In this document: in pieces, positions 15,320 through 23,717 of the stretch | Layout: each line of letters starts with the position of its first letter | How positions within the stretch are numbered: position 1 is the first letter of the stretch | NCBI GenBank assembly: GCA_025928215.1 | Contig: JAICJW010000003.1 | Location: forward strand, 1-32,354 | Length of the DNA: 32,354 nucleotides | Direction: 5' to 3' | Source of the DNA: Chloroflexia bacterium | GTDB taxonomy: Bacteria > Chloroflexota > Chloroflexia > Thermomicrobiales > JALYUS01 | The notes under the pieces: model-generated | What the model was told of the DNA's origin: nothing | The model's input: only the letters and a program-made list of their open reading frames with translations | The model's database searches: none | Position numbers and translations under genes: made by a program

Positions 15320-15405
15320 AGTAGAGAAACAGAAACCCTCTGCCGTTCGGTGGCGCGTTCCTTTATTCTCTCACATTCATTCCAAGCGATACTCATGGTA
15401 CACGT

Positions 15406-16536
15406 TCACTGATAGATGACGACGAGGGGGCTGGGATCGAGGGCGACGATGTCGGCGGGAGTCATCAGCGGCTTGTCCTGTTTATAGAAGAGTTTGATGC
15501 CGCCATACTGGATCAGTTCGTCGTGGACGAACTTCGTGTAGTTGCCGCTTTTCGCGCCGGGCGCACCGAACCCGTCCATCACCGTCACCAACTGGACATG
15601 CGGAGTCGGTTTGATATTCGCTTTGTCCGGCAGCATATCATCGCGGAACTGGTGAATCACCAGCACCTTATCAGTGATGCCATTGTGCGTCACGATGTCC
15701 GCAAGCATCGTCGCGGCAGTCTTTACTTCCGCGGCGCTGACGCTACCGAAGACCTCGCCCGGCACTTCGCCGTGTTGGACGTGGAATTCGGGGTCAATGG
15801 CGAGATGCACATAGGGGCGTTTGAGGACCGGCGCGAGCCGTGTCACCTCGTTCGCCATGGTGTCATATCCCAGTTGAATATCGAGAAGCAGCAAGCAGTC
15901 GTTCTGCGCCGCGATGTCCGCGTATTCCTCGATCAGGGGGAGGCGCGTCCGGTTGAGGTAGAGGCCATCGTCACCGGGCGTATCGGAGGCGACGGAGGCG
16001 ATCAATTCAATCGTCGGGATCGCCGGTCGGGAAGGGTCGGCGGTGTGATAGGCGGCGGCTTGCGCCTTGAGTTTGGCGATCATCGCCGCCGGTGTGGCGA
16101 ATTCACCGAGGATGCCGAGCCGGTTGTTGTCGGGATGGCCATAGCATGTGACGAGGCGACTGGTGAGGAGCGGGCCGTTCGGCACGACTGGCGCGGGCGT
16201 CGGCGTTGGCGGGGTCGGCGTTGGTGTCGGTTCGCTCGCCCGCAGGCCGACGGCGCGCGCCGCAACGAGCGGGATGACCGGCGGAGCAATCGTCGGTACC
16301 GCCGTTGGCTCGCGCGTCGCCTCCATCGTCGGCGCGATGAACTCCGTACCCGCGAACGCGGAACCGGGCGACGTGGCGCGCGGACGCTCGTGATTGTCTG
16401 GCACGCTCTCGCCGAAGCGAGGCAGCGCGATCGCACCAACGAGAATCAAGACAAGCACGGCGATCATCCGGACACGCCGCGCCGCAAGACCTTTCACCCT
16501 ACTGCACACTCCCTTCATGCGCACCGCCACGGGCAT
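15406..16536 (-). CDS. Signal-anchored protein with Thr/Pro linker and TIM-barrel-like domain
   Basis: Extracytoplasmic protein of unknown activity. A basic N-terminus and one hydrophobic helix (about 24-40) anchor it. A low-complexity Ala/Pro/Thr linker (about 55-115, with EPTPTPTPPTPTPAP) precedes a compact domain from about 125 onward. Conserved-looking strands are LVTCYGHPDNNRLGILGEF, TIELIASVA, LLLLDIQLGYD, YVHLAIDPEFHV, KVLVIHQF, VQLVTVMDGFG and GGIKLFYKQD, with acidic residues at strand ends, the pattern of a glycoside-hydrolase-like barrel. I recall similar unnamed lipoprotein-like families in Chloroflexota and Actinobacteria. The start is uncertain: ATG 16536, ATG 16518 and a GTG near 16488 are all possible. 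Confidence 0.72.
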   Translation of the reverse strand: MPVAVRMKGVCSRVKGLAARRVRMIAVLVLILVGAIALPRFGESVPDNHERPRATSPGSAFAGTEFIAPTMEATREPTAVPTIAPPVIPLVAARAVGLRASEPTPTPTPPTPTPAPVVPNGPLLTSRLVTCYGHPDNNRLGILGEFATPAAMIAKLKAQAAAYHTADPSRPAIPTIELIASVASDTPGDDGLYLNRTRLPLIEEYADIAAQNDCLLLLDIQLGYDTMANEVTRLAPVLKRPYVHLAIDPEFHVQHGEVPGEVFGSVSAAEVKTAATMLADIVTHNGITDKVLVIHQFRDDMLPDKANIKPTPHVQLVTVMDGFGAPGAKSGNYTKFVHDELIQYGGIKLFYKQDKPLMTPADIVALDPSPLVVIYQ

Positions 16537-16620
16537 GCCCGCGTAACCGAACCCCGGCGTCCCTATTGCAAGGGGTTCGCCACGAGAGATGCGAGCCTGT
16601 TGGCCCGATGAGAAGAACGA

Positions 16621-17745
16621 TTAGGCACGATGCGCGCCAACTACGGTGTCAGTGAGGGCGATGCCAAGACCGGGAGTATCCGGCAGGACATACATGCCAT
16701 CCTCGATGCGCTCGCTCGGTGTCAGCAGCGCGCCTCGCCACGGCACCTCGCCCCAGGCATGTTCGAGGGGGCGTACGCGGGGGAGGGCGGCGGCGACGTG
16801 CGCGCTCGCGGCCATCGAGACCGGCCCGCTCGGATTATGCGGCGCGACGGCGATACCGCATGCATCGGCAACGTTCCCAATGGCCACGGTCGCCGCGATG
16901 CCGCCGCAATGTTTCACGTCCGGCATGATGAGGTCGAAGAGGCGCGGGGTGAGATAGGGGAGGAATCCCGCGACGCCGTACAGCAGTTCGCCGCCGATCA
17001 ATTCCATGCCGAGATCGTGAACGTGGGAGCGCAATGTCCGTAAGCCATCCCGATCTTCCGTCGGTATCGGTTCCTCGAACCAGCGAACGCCGAGCGCGCT
17101 GAGTTCACGCGCCACCATATGCGCCGTTGGCAGGTCGAATTTGCTGTGGCAGTCCACATAGCAATCGATCGTGGGGCCAACGGCGTCCCGGACGGCGGCG
17201 ACGCACGCGATGCCGAGTTGTACGCGGTCGCGCTGATCGGATTCCTGGGCACGGCGCTGCTCCATCCCATCGAAGGGCGCGCATTTCACGGCGCGAAACC
17301 CCTCGGCGACCGCCTCTTTTGCGTGGCGGGCGAAACCCTCCGGCGTCCGCTCCCGCACGGCGCGGTTGATGTTCGCGTAGAGGGGGATTCGCGCGCGCAC
17401 CGGCCCGCCGAGCAGGCGATAGACCGGCACGCCCGCCGCTTTCCCCGCGATGTCCCACAATGCCTGCTCGCATGCCGAAACCGCCGTCGCTGCCGCGAGA
17501 CCGTCCACGAGCGGTTGCAGCGCCTCGCTGGCTGCCGTGACGGCGCGGGGATCCATGCCGAGCAGTACCGGGGCACACTGCGCTTCGAGGATGGTTGTGA
17601 CGATCTGATCCCGCTGCGGCGAGAAACCGCCGTGTGACGCCTCGCCGAGACCGACAATCCCTTCATCGGTCTCCAGATGGACGAAGATCCAGTCGCCCCG
17701 GTGATTGACGCGCACCCGCACTACGGACAGTCCGCTGATTTTCAC
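16621..17745 (-). CDS. Enolase-superfamily dehydratase/racemase (galactonate dehydratase-like)
   Basis: Metal-dependent enzyme of the mandelate racemase/muconate lactonising family, probably an acid-sugar dehydratase giving a 2-keto-3-deoxy acid. The N-terminal capping domain ends near 115. In the barrel, candidate catalytic and metal residues are Lys154 (AVKCAPF), Asp198 (CYVDCH), Glu224 (WFEEP), Glu253 (GGELL), Asp276 (MPDVKHCGG) and His303 (APHNPSGP); the last motif is typical of galactonate dehydratases. The second Lys of a KxK motif is replaced by Ala (KCA), so racemisation is less likely. GTG 17745 was chosen for GGGAG at a 7-nt gap and a canonical MKISGLSVVRV start. It is the only gene in its leftward unit; the exact substrate is unknown. 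Confidence 0.86.
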   Translation of the reverse strand: MKISGLSVVRVRVNHRGDWIFVHLETDEGIVGLGEASHGGFSPQRDQIVTTILEAQCAPVLLGMDPRAVTAASEALQPLVDGLAAATAVSACEQALWDIAGKAAGVPVYRLLGGPVRARIPLYANINRAVRERTPEGFARHAKEAVAEGFRAVKCAPFDGMEQRRAQESDQRDRVQLGIACVAAVRDAVGPTIDCYVDCHSKFDLPTAHMVARELSALGVRWFEEPIPTEDRDGLRTLRSHVHDLGMELIGGELLYGVAGFLPYLTPRLFDLIMPDVKHCGGIAATVAIGNVADACGIAVAPHNPSGPVSMAASAHVAAALPRVRPLEHAWGEVPWRGALLTPSERIEDGMYVLPDTPGLGIALTDTVVGAHRA

Positions 17746-17843
17746 ATCGCCTCTCCCATCGTTCATGGCACGATGCCACAGGAGGAGCATAGCGGAGATG
17801 GCGTCTGGACGCACATCGCCGTTCCATCTTTTTACATCTCCTT

Positions 17844-17875
17844 CCCAATTCGCCGTGTGTACGGTACAAATTGGG
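17844..17875. promoter_or_regulatory. Nested palindrome between divergent genes, possible operator
   Basis: CCCAATT (17844-17850) and AATTGGG (17869-17875) are perfect inverted arms. Inside them CCGT and ACGG (17853-17856, 17861-17864) form a second inverted pair around GTGT. It sits in the 170-bp gap between the divergently transcribed dehydratase and secreted-protein genes, 42 bp before the latter's start. AT-rich arms in this GC-rich setting favour a protein-binding site over a terminator. Confidence 0.4.
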
Positions 17876-17916
17876 CGAAGCGGCGGGTTGGATAGGCGGT
17901 GAAGAGGGGGACGGTC

Positions 17917-18753
17917 GTGCTGAAACGGATTGGTTCGTGTTTCGGTATCCTGACGTGTATCGGCCTTCTCTCTCTGTTGCCGGCGGCGCCGGTCGCGGCG
18001 GCGGGTCTCGTCGCGCGCGTGGCGGGTGGCGGCATCCAGTTCGATGGCAACGGGTTCTATCCCGGTGAACTCGTGCAGGTCAATGGCATTCGCTATGACG
18101 GCAGCACCATCCCGTACGGACCGGCGACGGCGAACGCGGCGGGGGCGATTACCGGCATCGTGCCGTATGCCGATGCCGCACTCTACCAGATTGACGCGCG
18201 GGGTTACGCTTCGGGGATGCATGCGGTGAGCAACGTCACCGGCGCATTGCCCTATCCCGTCGTGCCGCCCGGCTATCCGTACGTCACACAGGTCTCCCCG
18301 GATTACACCGTTTGCGCGCCGGGAACATTGCCGATCAATGGCGGCTACGCGAACACCGGCTATCCGTTCACGGGCGGACCATTTGGCGGCCTTTATCCGG
18401 GGCCGGGTTTCAATTACCCCGTCCCGTCGAGCGGCGTGGTGCTCTATCCCTATCTCAATGGCTGTCCGAGCAGCGTCCTCGGCACGCCCACATGGGGGCC
18501 GAACGTGCCCTCCGTCATCGTTGGCGTACCTATTACCTTCACGGGTGTCGGATGGGTTCCCGGCGCCCCGGTAACGCTCTGGGCCACCGCGCCCGATGGC
18601 ACCAATCAATCACCGACGCTCGCGACGGTTGGCAGTGATGGCACATTGACCGCGACATTCGTCTTCCCGGCACCGGGGGCGTGGCATATCTCCGCGCAGG
18701 CAAGCGGGATGACCAATCCGGTGAGTGCCGTTGTGCAGGTGACTACCTCGTAG
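17917..18753 (+). CDS. Secreted protein with Ig-like domain
   Basis: A 278-residue exported protein of unknown function. A signal peptide (KRIGSCFGILTCIGLLSLL, cleavage near APVAAAG) is followed by a short beta-rich unit (GGGIQFDGNGFYPGELVQVNG), a long Gly/Pro/Tyr-rich middle (about 100-185) with two Cys that could form a disulfide, and a C-terminal Ig-like domain (about 195-278; VGVPITFTGVGWVPGAPVTLW ... TATFVFPAPGAWHISAQASG). The phrases NGFYPGE and VGWVPGA are the usual opening of bacterial extracellular Ig/IPT-like domains. GTG 17917 was preferred for GAGGGG at a 6-nt gap; GTG 17899 is upstream of that site. A surface or wall-associated role is inferred. Confidence 0.78.
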   Translation: MLKRIGSCFGILTCIGLLSLLPAAPVAAAGLVARVAGGGIQFDGNGFYPGELVQVNGIRYDGSTIPYGPATANAAGAITGIVPYADAALYQIDARGYASGMHAVSNVTGALPYPVVPPGYPYVTQVSPDYTVCAPGTLPINGGYANTGYPFTGGPFGGLYPGPGFNYPVPSSGVVLYPYLNGCPSSVLGTPTWGPNVPSVIVGVPITFTGVGWVPGAPVTLWATAPDGTNQSPTLATVGSDGTLTATFVFPAPGAWHISAQASGMTNPVSAVVQVTTS

Positions 18754-18773
18754 GTCGCCAACGTTTATCAGGT

Positions 18774-18799
18774 ATCGGTGAGAGCAGGCTTCCACCGAT
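18774..18799. terminator. Hairpin between convergent genes (short family member)
   Basis: ATCGGTG (18774-18780) and CACCGAT (18793-18799) form a perfect 7-bp stem around AGAGCAGGCTTC. It fills the 46-bp gap between the secreted-protein stop and the pgl stop, abutting the latter. The loop carries GCAGGCTTC, the half-core of the dispersed hairpin family. Confidence 0.55.
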
Positions 18800-19555
18800 T
18801 TAGTGTACGGATGTCAGTTTTTCTGCCGCCGCCGCGTCGAGTAAGAATGTGACCATTCCTTCGGGTGTCCTGACCCCCTGTGCGGGGTACGCGGAAGGGT
18901 CAAATGGTCCCTCGATCACGTGCTGCACGGCGTCCGCCTTTTCGGCCCCGCCGACGAGAAAGAGTACATGCATCGCCGCGTCGAGTACCGGATAGGTGAG
19001 CGTCAGCCGCCATGAATCGAATTTCGGCACGTAGTTCGCCGTCGCCAGCCGTTCGGTCACTTCCAGCCCCTCGGTCTCGGGGAAGAGTGACGCCGTATGC
19101 CCGTCCGGCCCCATGCCGAGCAGAATCAGGTCGAAATGAGGAACGCGGCCCGGCGTGAGACTGAAGGCGTCACCGAGGGTGGCGTCATAGGTCATCGCCG
19201 CGCTCTGCGGATCGCGCTCGCCCTCCATGCGGAAGACCTGCTCCGGCAGCACCGGGACATGATCGAGCATCGCTTCGCGTGCCATCCGGTAATTACTCTC
19301 GCGGTCGTCGGGCGGCACGCACCGTTCATCGCCGAAGAAGAGATAAAGCGACGCCCACGGCACCGTATCGCGATACCGCTCGGAGGCGAGTAATCGGTAC
19401 AATCGTTCCGGTGTTGAGCCACCGGCTAAGGCAACGGTGCAGCGATTCGATTGGGCGACCGCGTCGTTCGCGATCGCGACGAACCGCCGCGCCGCCTCCT
19501 CGCTCACTGCGTCGAGATCGGGGAACACCACGACATCGCGATTCTCCTCGGTCAA
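18800..19555 (-). CDS. pgl: 6-phosphogluconolactonase
   Basis: Hydrolyses 6-phosphogluconolactone to 6-phosphogluconate, the second step of the oxidative pentose phosphate pathway. Family motifs are VALAGGSTPERLYRLLA, FFGDERCVPPDDRESNY and LLGMGPDGHTASLFPET. Length of 251 aa is typical of the SOL/DevB family. The start is TTG 19555: GGAGG lies 6 nt upstream, and the codon overlaps the opcA stop (TTGA), so translation should be coupled to opcA. It is the last gene of the leftward cluster tal-zwf-opcA-pgl, ending at a hairpin. Confidence 0.95.
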   Translation of the reverse strand: MTEENRDVVVFPDLDAVSEEAARRFVAIANDAVAQSNRCTVALAGGSTPERLYRLLASERYRDTVPWASLYLFFGDERCVPPDDRESNYRMAREAMLDHVPVLPEQVFRMEGERDPQSAAMTYDATLGDAFSLTPGRVPHFDLILLGMGPDGHTASLFPETEGLEVTERLATANYVPKFDSWRLTLTYPVLDAAMHVLFLVGGAEKADAVQHVIEGPFDPSAYPAQGVRTPEGMVTFLLDAAAAEKLTSVH

Positions 19556-20715
19556 TGGGAACCTCCACTTCGCGGGCTGGCGATGCGCATCGCGACCGCC
19601 AGCGCTTCATCGTAGACATGATCGCGGCGTACGGTGCTCACTTCCTCGGCGAGCATCTCCGCCACCGATCCCTCATGCATCGGTACGATCCGCTCCTGCG
19701 CCGTCTGGTCGCGCGCGCGCATGGTGACGACAGTATGCTCGCGGTCATCCGCGCGCTGGATCGTGAATGTGGCAATGCTCTCACCCGCCTGCGCGGTGAG
19801 CGTCGCGGAGAGGAGGCAACCGGGCGGTAGATCGGGTGCATGCCACGCGGAGAACTCCAACGTGACCGGCGCGTCGTCGTCGCGCATGACGACCATCATC
19901 TCCCGGCCAATGCGCCGGAGGTTCGGGATCGGCTCCCACGCGAGACGCGACGCGAGCCAGCTGCCATACAGCAATGCCTGCTCGGGATTGTAGTAGTCCT
20001 CGTCGCCGCAGGCGTATGTCACCTGTACCCGCTGGATATTGTCGAGATACGGGCGGATCGTTGGTGTATCGAAAAATTGGGCGGTCAGTTCCCGCCACGG
20101 TGTCAGGCGCGCCCAGGCGAGATCGCGGAGCGCGACGCCCGGATATTCCTCGGTGCCGAGCGCATGCAAACGTGAGAGCACCTGCACCGAATCGGGGAAC
20201 GCGCTGGAATCAATCACTAATTCGTCCGAGACATCCATGAGCGCAGGGAAAATCGGATGAGTGAACAATCCGTCGCCGGACCACCAGAGCACGACCGGCA
20301 CCTCAGGGACGAGGAGCGGGATGAGGGTGCCGGGTAACTGGCGAATGCCGTCTCCTGCCGCTTCGAGCGTCACCTGCTCGGAGCCTGATTGCTCCCTGCC
20401 CCCGCTGTAGTCGCACTGCGCGGATATCCAGGCGTGCAGGCGCGATTCGTCACCGTCCTCCGTGTGCAGAATGATCGTGCGGGAGGGATGCATTTGCCCA
20501 ACGCGCGCGGCGATTTCCTGCGCGTTCGCCGCGTTCGTTCCCGACCCCGCGAAGATAATGAGATTGAGGATGTATGCCTGCATGCTGGAACGGCCATCTG
20601 CATGGCTGGTCATCCAGAGCTGCGTCAACGCGTCCTCGATGTCGCGGACATCAACCGATTGCGGCCCGTTGCCCGGCGTGGCAATGGCGTTGGTCTCGAA
20701 GCCGTCCGTCACCAT
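19552..20715 (-). CDS. opcA: Glucose-6-phosphate dehydrogenase assembly protein OpcA
   Basis: OpcA-family protein known in cyanobacteria and actinobacteria as an activator or assembly factor of glucose-6-phosphate dehydrogenase. The N-terminal domain includes RTIILH (bacterial OpcA strand), CDYSGG, and the hallmark LVPEVPVVLWWSGDG; the C-terminal domain contains ALLYGSWLASRLAWEP. No transmembrane helix or catalytic motif is seen. Length of 387 aa is normal. AGGAGG stands just before tandem ATGs at 20718 and 20715; 20715 gives the better 6-nt gap. It is 10 bp after zwf, its expected partner, and overlaps pgl. Confidence 0.92.
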   Translation of the reverse strand: MVTDGFETNAIATPGNGPQSVDVRDIEDALTQLWMTSHADGRSSMQAYILNLIIFAGSGTNAANAQEIAARVGQMHPSRTIILHTEDGDESRLHAWISAQCDYSGGREQSGSEQVTLEAAGDGIRQLPGTLIPLLVPEVPVVLWWSGDGLFTHPIFPALMDVSDELVIDSSAFPDSVQVLSRLHALGTEEYPGVALRDLAWARLTPWRELTAQFFDTPTIRPYLDNIQRVQVTYACGDEDYYNPEQALLYGSWLASRLAWEPIPNLRRIGREMMVVMRDDDAPVTLEFSAWHAPDLPPGCLLSATLTAQAGESIATFTIQRADDREHTVVTMRARDQTAQERIVPMHEGSVAEMLAEEVSTVRRDHVYDEALAVAMRIASPRSGGSH

Positions 20716-20725
20716 CATCCGCCTC

Positions 20726-22291
20726 CTATCGTGTCCGCAGCCGTCTCCACGTCCGGCCATCGCGCGCGAGGAGTTCATGCGCGCGCTCTGGCCCCCAGGT
20801 CCCGGCATCGTAATTCGGGAACTGGGGCGGCGCGACCATCTTCCAGCCCTCGATGATTGCCGTGATCAGCGCCCAGGCGACCTCGACCTCATCGCGTCGC
20901 GTGAAGAGCGTCGAGTCGCCGAGCATACAGTCCAGCAGCAACCGCTCGTAGGCGTCCGGTGGTTCCACACCAAAATACGTGCCATAACGGAAATCCATGT
21001 TCACCGAGCGGATTTGCACCGTCGGCCCCGGCACCTTCGAACCGAATTTGATCGAAATGCCCTCGTCCGGCTGGATTTGCAGCGCCAGCACGTTCGGTTC
21101 CATTGTCTCCGCCGCGCGATCAAAGAGGAGGTGCGGCGCTGGCTTGAACTGAATCGCCACTTCAGTGACGCGCTTCGGCAGCGCTTTCCCGGTGCGAAGA
21201 TAGAAGGGCACGCCCGCCCACCGCCAGTTATCTATGAAGAACTTGAGCGCGACGAAGGTCTCCGTCGTCGAGTTGGGCGGGACGCCGTGCTCGTCGCGGT
21301 AGCCGGGGATGGGATGCCCCGCGACATCGCCCGGCCCGTACTGACCGCGCACGGTGAACTTATTGACATCCTCCGGGTGGATTGGCCGGATCGCGTGCAG
21401 AACCTTCACTTTCTCGTCGCGCACGCCGGTCGCGTCGTTCGAGACGGGCGGCTCCATGCCGATCAGGGAGACGAGTTGCATCATATGATTCTGCACCATA
21501 TCGCGTAGCGCGCCCGACTCCTCATAGTAGCCGCCCCGCCCCTCAACGCCGATGCTCTCCGCCACGGTGATCTGCACGTGATCCACGTAGCCGCGATTCC
21601 AGAGCGGCTCGAAGATGCCGTTGGCGAAGCGGAAGACGAGGATGTTCTGCACGGTCTCCTTGCCGAGGTAGTGGTCAATGCGGAAGACCTGCCGTTCCGA
21701 GAAAACCTCGGCGAGTTGGTTGTTCAACTCGCGCGCCGATCCGAGATCGTGGCCGAAGGGCTTTTCGATGATTATTCGCTGCCACGGCCCGTCGTCCGGC
21801 ACGCCCGGCGCGGGGCGGCGTGCCAGCCCATGCTCGCCGAGTTGGCGGATGATTTCGCTGTAGTTCGGTGGTGCGGTGGCGAGATAAAAAACGCGATTGC
21901 CGCAGGTGCCGCGCTCGCGATCAATCTGATCGAGCAGTTCGCCAAGGCGCGCGTAGCCGTCGCTGTCATGGAACTCGCTCTGGTGGTAGAAAATGCCCTG
22001 CGAGAAGTTCTCCCAGACGGTCTCCTGCGCCGGACGCACGCGCGAGAACTCGTTGATCCCCGATTTCATCTGATCGCGGAAGGTCTCGTTGCCAATCGGC
22101 CGCCGCGCCACGCCGACGACGGTGAAGCCGCCCGGTAGCAGCCGCTCGCGCGTCAGATTATAGAGCGCGGGCACCAATTTTCGGCGTGTGAGATCGCCGG
22201 ACGCACCGAAAATGACCATCACGCAAGGCTCCGGCGTGCGTTGGAGGCGCAATCCCTCGCGTAGCGGGTTCACAACGGTCGTTTCGAGCAT
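20726..22291 (-). CDS. zwf: Glucose-6-phosphate 1-dehydrogenase
   Basis: Oxidises glucose-6-phosphate to 6-phosphogluconolactone with NADP+ (or NAD+), the entry to the oxidative pentose phosphate pathway. The Rossmann motif is GASGDLTRRK (29-38), followed by EKPFG (176-180) and the substrate-binding signature RIDHYLGKE (204-212); QNHMMQ holds the catalytic-base His region. The C-terminal domain (WRWAGVPFYLRTGK) is intact. Length of 521 aa is normal. AAGGAG precedes ATG 22291 by 9 nt. The preceding tal gene is 122 bp upstream, with a long inverted repeat in between; opcA and pgl follow tightly. Confidence 0.97.
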   Translation of the reverse strand: MLETTVVNPLREGLRLQRTPEPCVMVIFGASGDLTRRKLVPALYNLTRERLLPGGFTVVGVARRPIGNETFRDQMKSGINEFSRVRPAQETVWENFSQGIFYHQSEFHDSDGYARLGELLDQIDRERGTCGNRVFYLATAPPNYSEIIRQLGEHGLARRPAPGVPDDGPWQRIIIEKPFGHDLGSARELNNQLAEVFSERQVFRIDHYLGKETVQNILVFRFANGIFEPLWNRGYVDHVQITVAESIGVEGRGGYYEESGALRDMVQNHMMQLVSLIGMEPPVSNDATGVRDEKVKVLHAIRPIHPEDVNKFTVRGQYGPGDVAGHPIPGYRDEHGVPPNSTTETFVALKFFIDNWRWAGVPFYLRTGKALPKRVTEVAIQFKPAPHLLFDRAAETMEPNVLALQIQPDEGISIKFGSKVPGPTVQIRSVNMDFRYGTYFGVEPPDAYERLLLDCMLGDSTLFTRRDEVEVAWALITAIIEGWKMVAPPQFPNYDAGTWGPERAHELLARDGRTWRRLRTR

Positions 22292-22308
22292 CCGGGATCA
22301 CTCCTTGG

Positions 22309-22412
22309 TGAGTAGGCAGTAGTCAGTAGTCAGTAGGCAGTAGTCGGTAGTCAGTTGACAACGGAGGCGCTACGCCCTCTCTTCATTCTGACTACTGACT
22401 ACTGCCTACTCA
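22309..22412. repeat. 25-bp perfect inverted repeat made of GTAGTCA units
   Basis: Arms 22309-22333 and 22388-22412 are exact reverse complements, each built of short direct units (AGTAGTC, AGTAGGC). A second partial copy of the left-arm units continues to about 22354. The right arm ends 2 bp from the tal stop codon, and the left arm lies 17 bp before the zwf start, so it occupies the whole tal-zwf gap. As RNA it would be a long stem able to terminate or attenuate tal read-through or to stabilise one side of the message. Confidence 0.8.
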
Positions 22413-22413
22413 T

Positions 22414-23565
22414 TCAGCCAGCGGCCTGTGCGCCTGCCGCTCCAAATTTCTCGCTCTTCGCGCGCACATCCTTCATGATCGCCTCGAAGGAGTCGGAGAA
22501 CTGCTTGATCCCCGCGTCCTGCAAGTCCTGTGTCACCTTCGCCATATTAATGCCGGCGTCCGCGAGTTCCTTCAGGACGCGTTGCGCGCCCGGATAGTCC
22601 TCCTCAACGGAGTTGCGCACCCGCCCGTGATCGCGGAATGCCTCGATTGTCGGCGGCCCCATCGTGTCCACCGTGTCCGGCCCGATCAGTTCCTCCGCGT
22701 AGAGGATGTCTCGATAGGCGGGGTTCTTGGCGCCGGTGCTCGCCCAGAGCGGCCGCTGCACCTTTGCACCCTTCGCCGCCAGTGCCTCCCAGCGCGGGCC
22801 GCTGAAGGTCTCGCGGAAGACATGATACGCTTCCTTCGCGTTCGCGATCGCGGCCTTGCCAAGCAGGCTTTGCAACTTCTCCTTCTCGGCTCCAGAGGCA
22901 TTCTTGATCTTCTCGTCCAGCATCTTGTCCACTGCGACATCCACGCGGCTGACGAAGAAGGAGCCAACCGAGGCGAGGCGATCTACCGGCTCCCCACGCT
23001 GCACGCGCGCTTCAAGCGCCTCGATATACGCGTTCATCACATCGCGATAGGAGGCAATGGAGAAGACGAGCGTCACATTGACATTGATTCCCTCGCTCAG
23101 AGCCTGCTTAATGGCCGGGATGCCCTCCGGGGCGGCGGGAATTTTAATCATCACGTTCGGGCGATCCACGACCTTCCACAGGCGGCGCGCCTCTTCAACC
23201 GTGTGCTTTGTGTCGTGCGCGAGCGTCGGTGATACCTCGATAGAGACGTAGCCATCGTGGCCGTTCGTCCGCTGGTAGACGGGCGCGAAGAGATCGCAGG
23301 CGCCGCGCACATCGGTCGTCGTCAACACTTCGTAGATTTCATCCCCGTTCTTTCCCTGTCGGGCGAGATCGCGCATCTGCTCGTCGTAATCGGTCTTACC
23401 GACGATCGCCTCCTTGAAGAAGTTCGGGTTGGAGGTTTGGCCAACCACGCCGTCCTCATTAATCAGCCGCTGCAATTCGCCGTCGCGGACGAGGGAGCGG
23501 CTGATATTGTCATACCAGACGCTCTGGCCGAAGTTCGCGATTTCTGTCAGTGGATTCGCTGCCAT
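22414..23565 (-). CDS. tal: Transaldolase
   Basis: Transfers a dihydroxyacetone unit between sugar phosphates in the non-oxidative pentose phosphate pathway. The Schiff-base lysine is Lys141 in NVMIKIPAAPEGI; other motifs are WYDNISR (17-23), GQTSNPNFF (42-50), YVSIEVSP (106-113) and VNVTLVFS. The 383-residue length fits the long actinobacterial/cyanobacterial-type transaldolase (TalAB type 2). ATG 23565 has GAGGAGG at a 6-nt gap. Downstream lies zwf, so the gene order tal-zwf-opcA-pgl matches that seen in actinobacteria. The last residues are a short Ala/Gly tail. Confidence 0.96.
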   Translation of the reverse strand: MAANPLTEIANFGQSVWYDNISRSLVRDGELQRLINEDGVVGQTSNPNFFKEAIVGKTDYDEQMRDLARQGKNGDEIYEVLTTTDVRGACDLFAPVYQRTNGHDGYVSIEVSPTLAHDTKHTVEEARRLWKVVDRPNVMIKIPAAPEGIPAIKQALSEGINVNVTLVFSIASYRDVMNAYIEALEARVQRGEPVDRLASVGSFFVSRVDVAVDKMLDEKIKNASGAEKEKLQSLLGKAAIANAKEAYHVFRETFSGPRWEALAAKGAKVQRPLWASTGAKNPAYRDILYAEELIGPDTVDTMGPPTIEAFRDHGRVRNSVEEDYPGAQRVLKELADAGINMAKVTQDLQDAGIKQFSDSFEAIMKDVRAKSEKFGAAGAQAAG

Positions 23566-23621
23566 TGGTGCCTCCTCATACGAAACCGTGCCTCCACAGT
23601 TTCAAACATCATCAGTTCCGC

Positions 23622-23627
23622 ATCATA
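23622..23627 (-). promoter_or_regulatory. Possible -10 box upstream of tal
   Basis: On the minus strand this reads TATGAT, 57 bp before the tal start and after the kinase-side hairpin. No convincing -35 hexamer is visible 17 bp further upstream. It would let tal-zwf-opcA-pgl be transcribed apart from the kinase gene. Confidence 0.3.
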
Positions 23628-23643
23628 TTCCGTGAATAGCAGT

Positions 23644-23691
23644 GGAGCAGGCTTCAGCCTGCGTCCCGGATGGCAGGCGGAAGCCTGCTCC
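23644..23691. terminator. 19-bp inverted repeat between kinase stop and tal (hairpin family)
   Basis: Arms 23644-23662 and 23673-23691 match at 18 of 19 positions around a 10-nt loop; each arm contains GCAGGCTTCAGCCTGC or its near copy, so the arms are themselves nearly self-complementary. It begins 26 bp past the FGGY kinase stop, a terminator-like place, and is the longest member of the dispersed family in this window. Confidence 0.65.
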
Positions 23692-23717
23692 GCCCATACC
23701 TATCACAGCCTAACATC

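Noticed and set aside
17746-18609. N-terminal extension of the enolase-superfamily gene
   Set aside because: The frame stays open far upstream, but the added residues are low-complexity and antisense to the secreted-protein gene. A GTG at 17745 with a good ribosome-binding site gives a canonical family start.
22309-22412. CRISPR-like array from repeated GTAGTCA units
   Set aside because: The units are only about 7 bp with no spacers of constant length, and the whole forms one inverted repeat; no cas genes are nearby.
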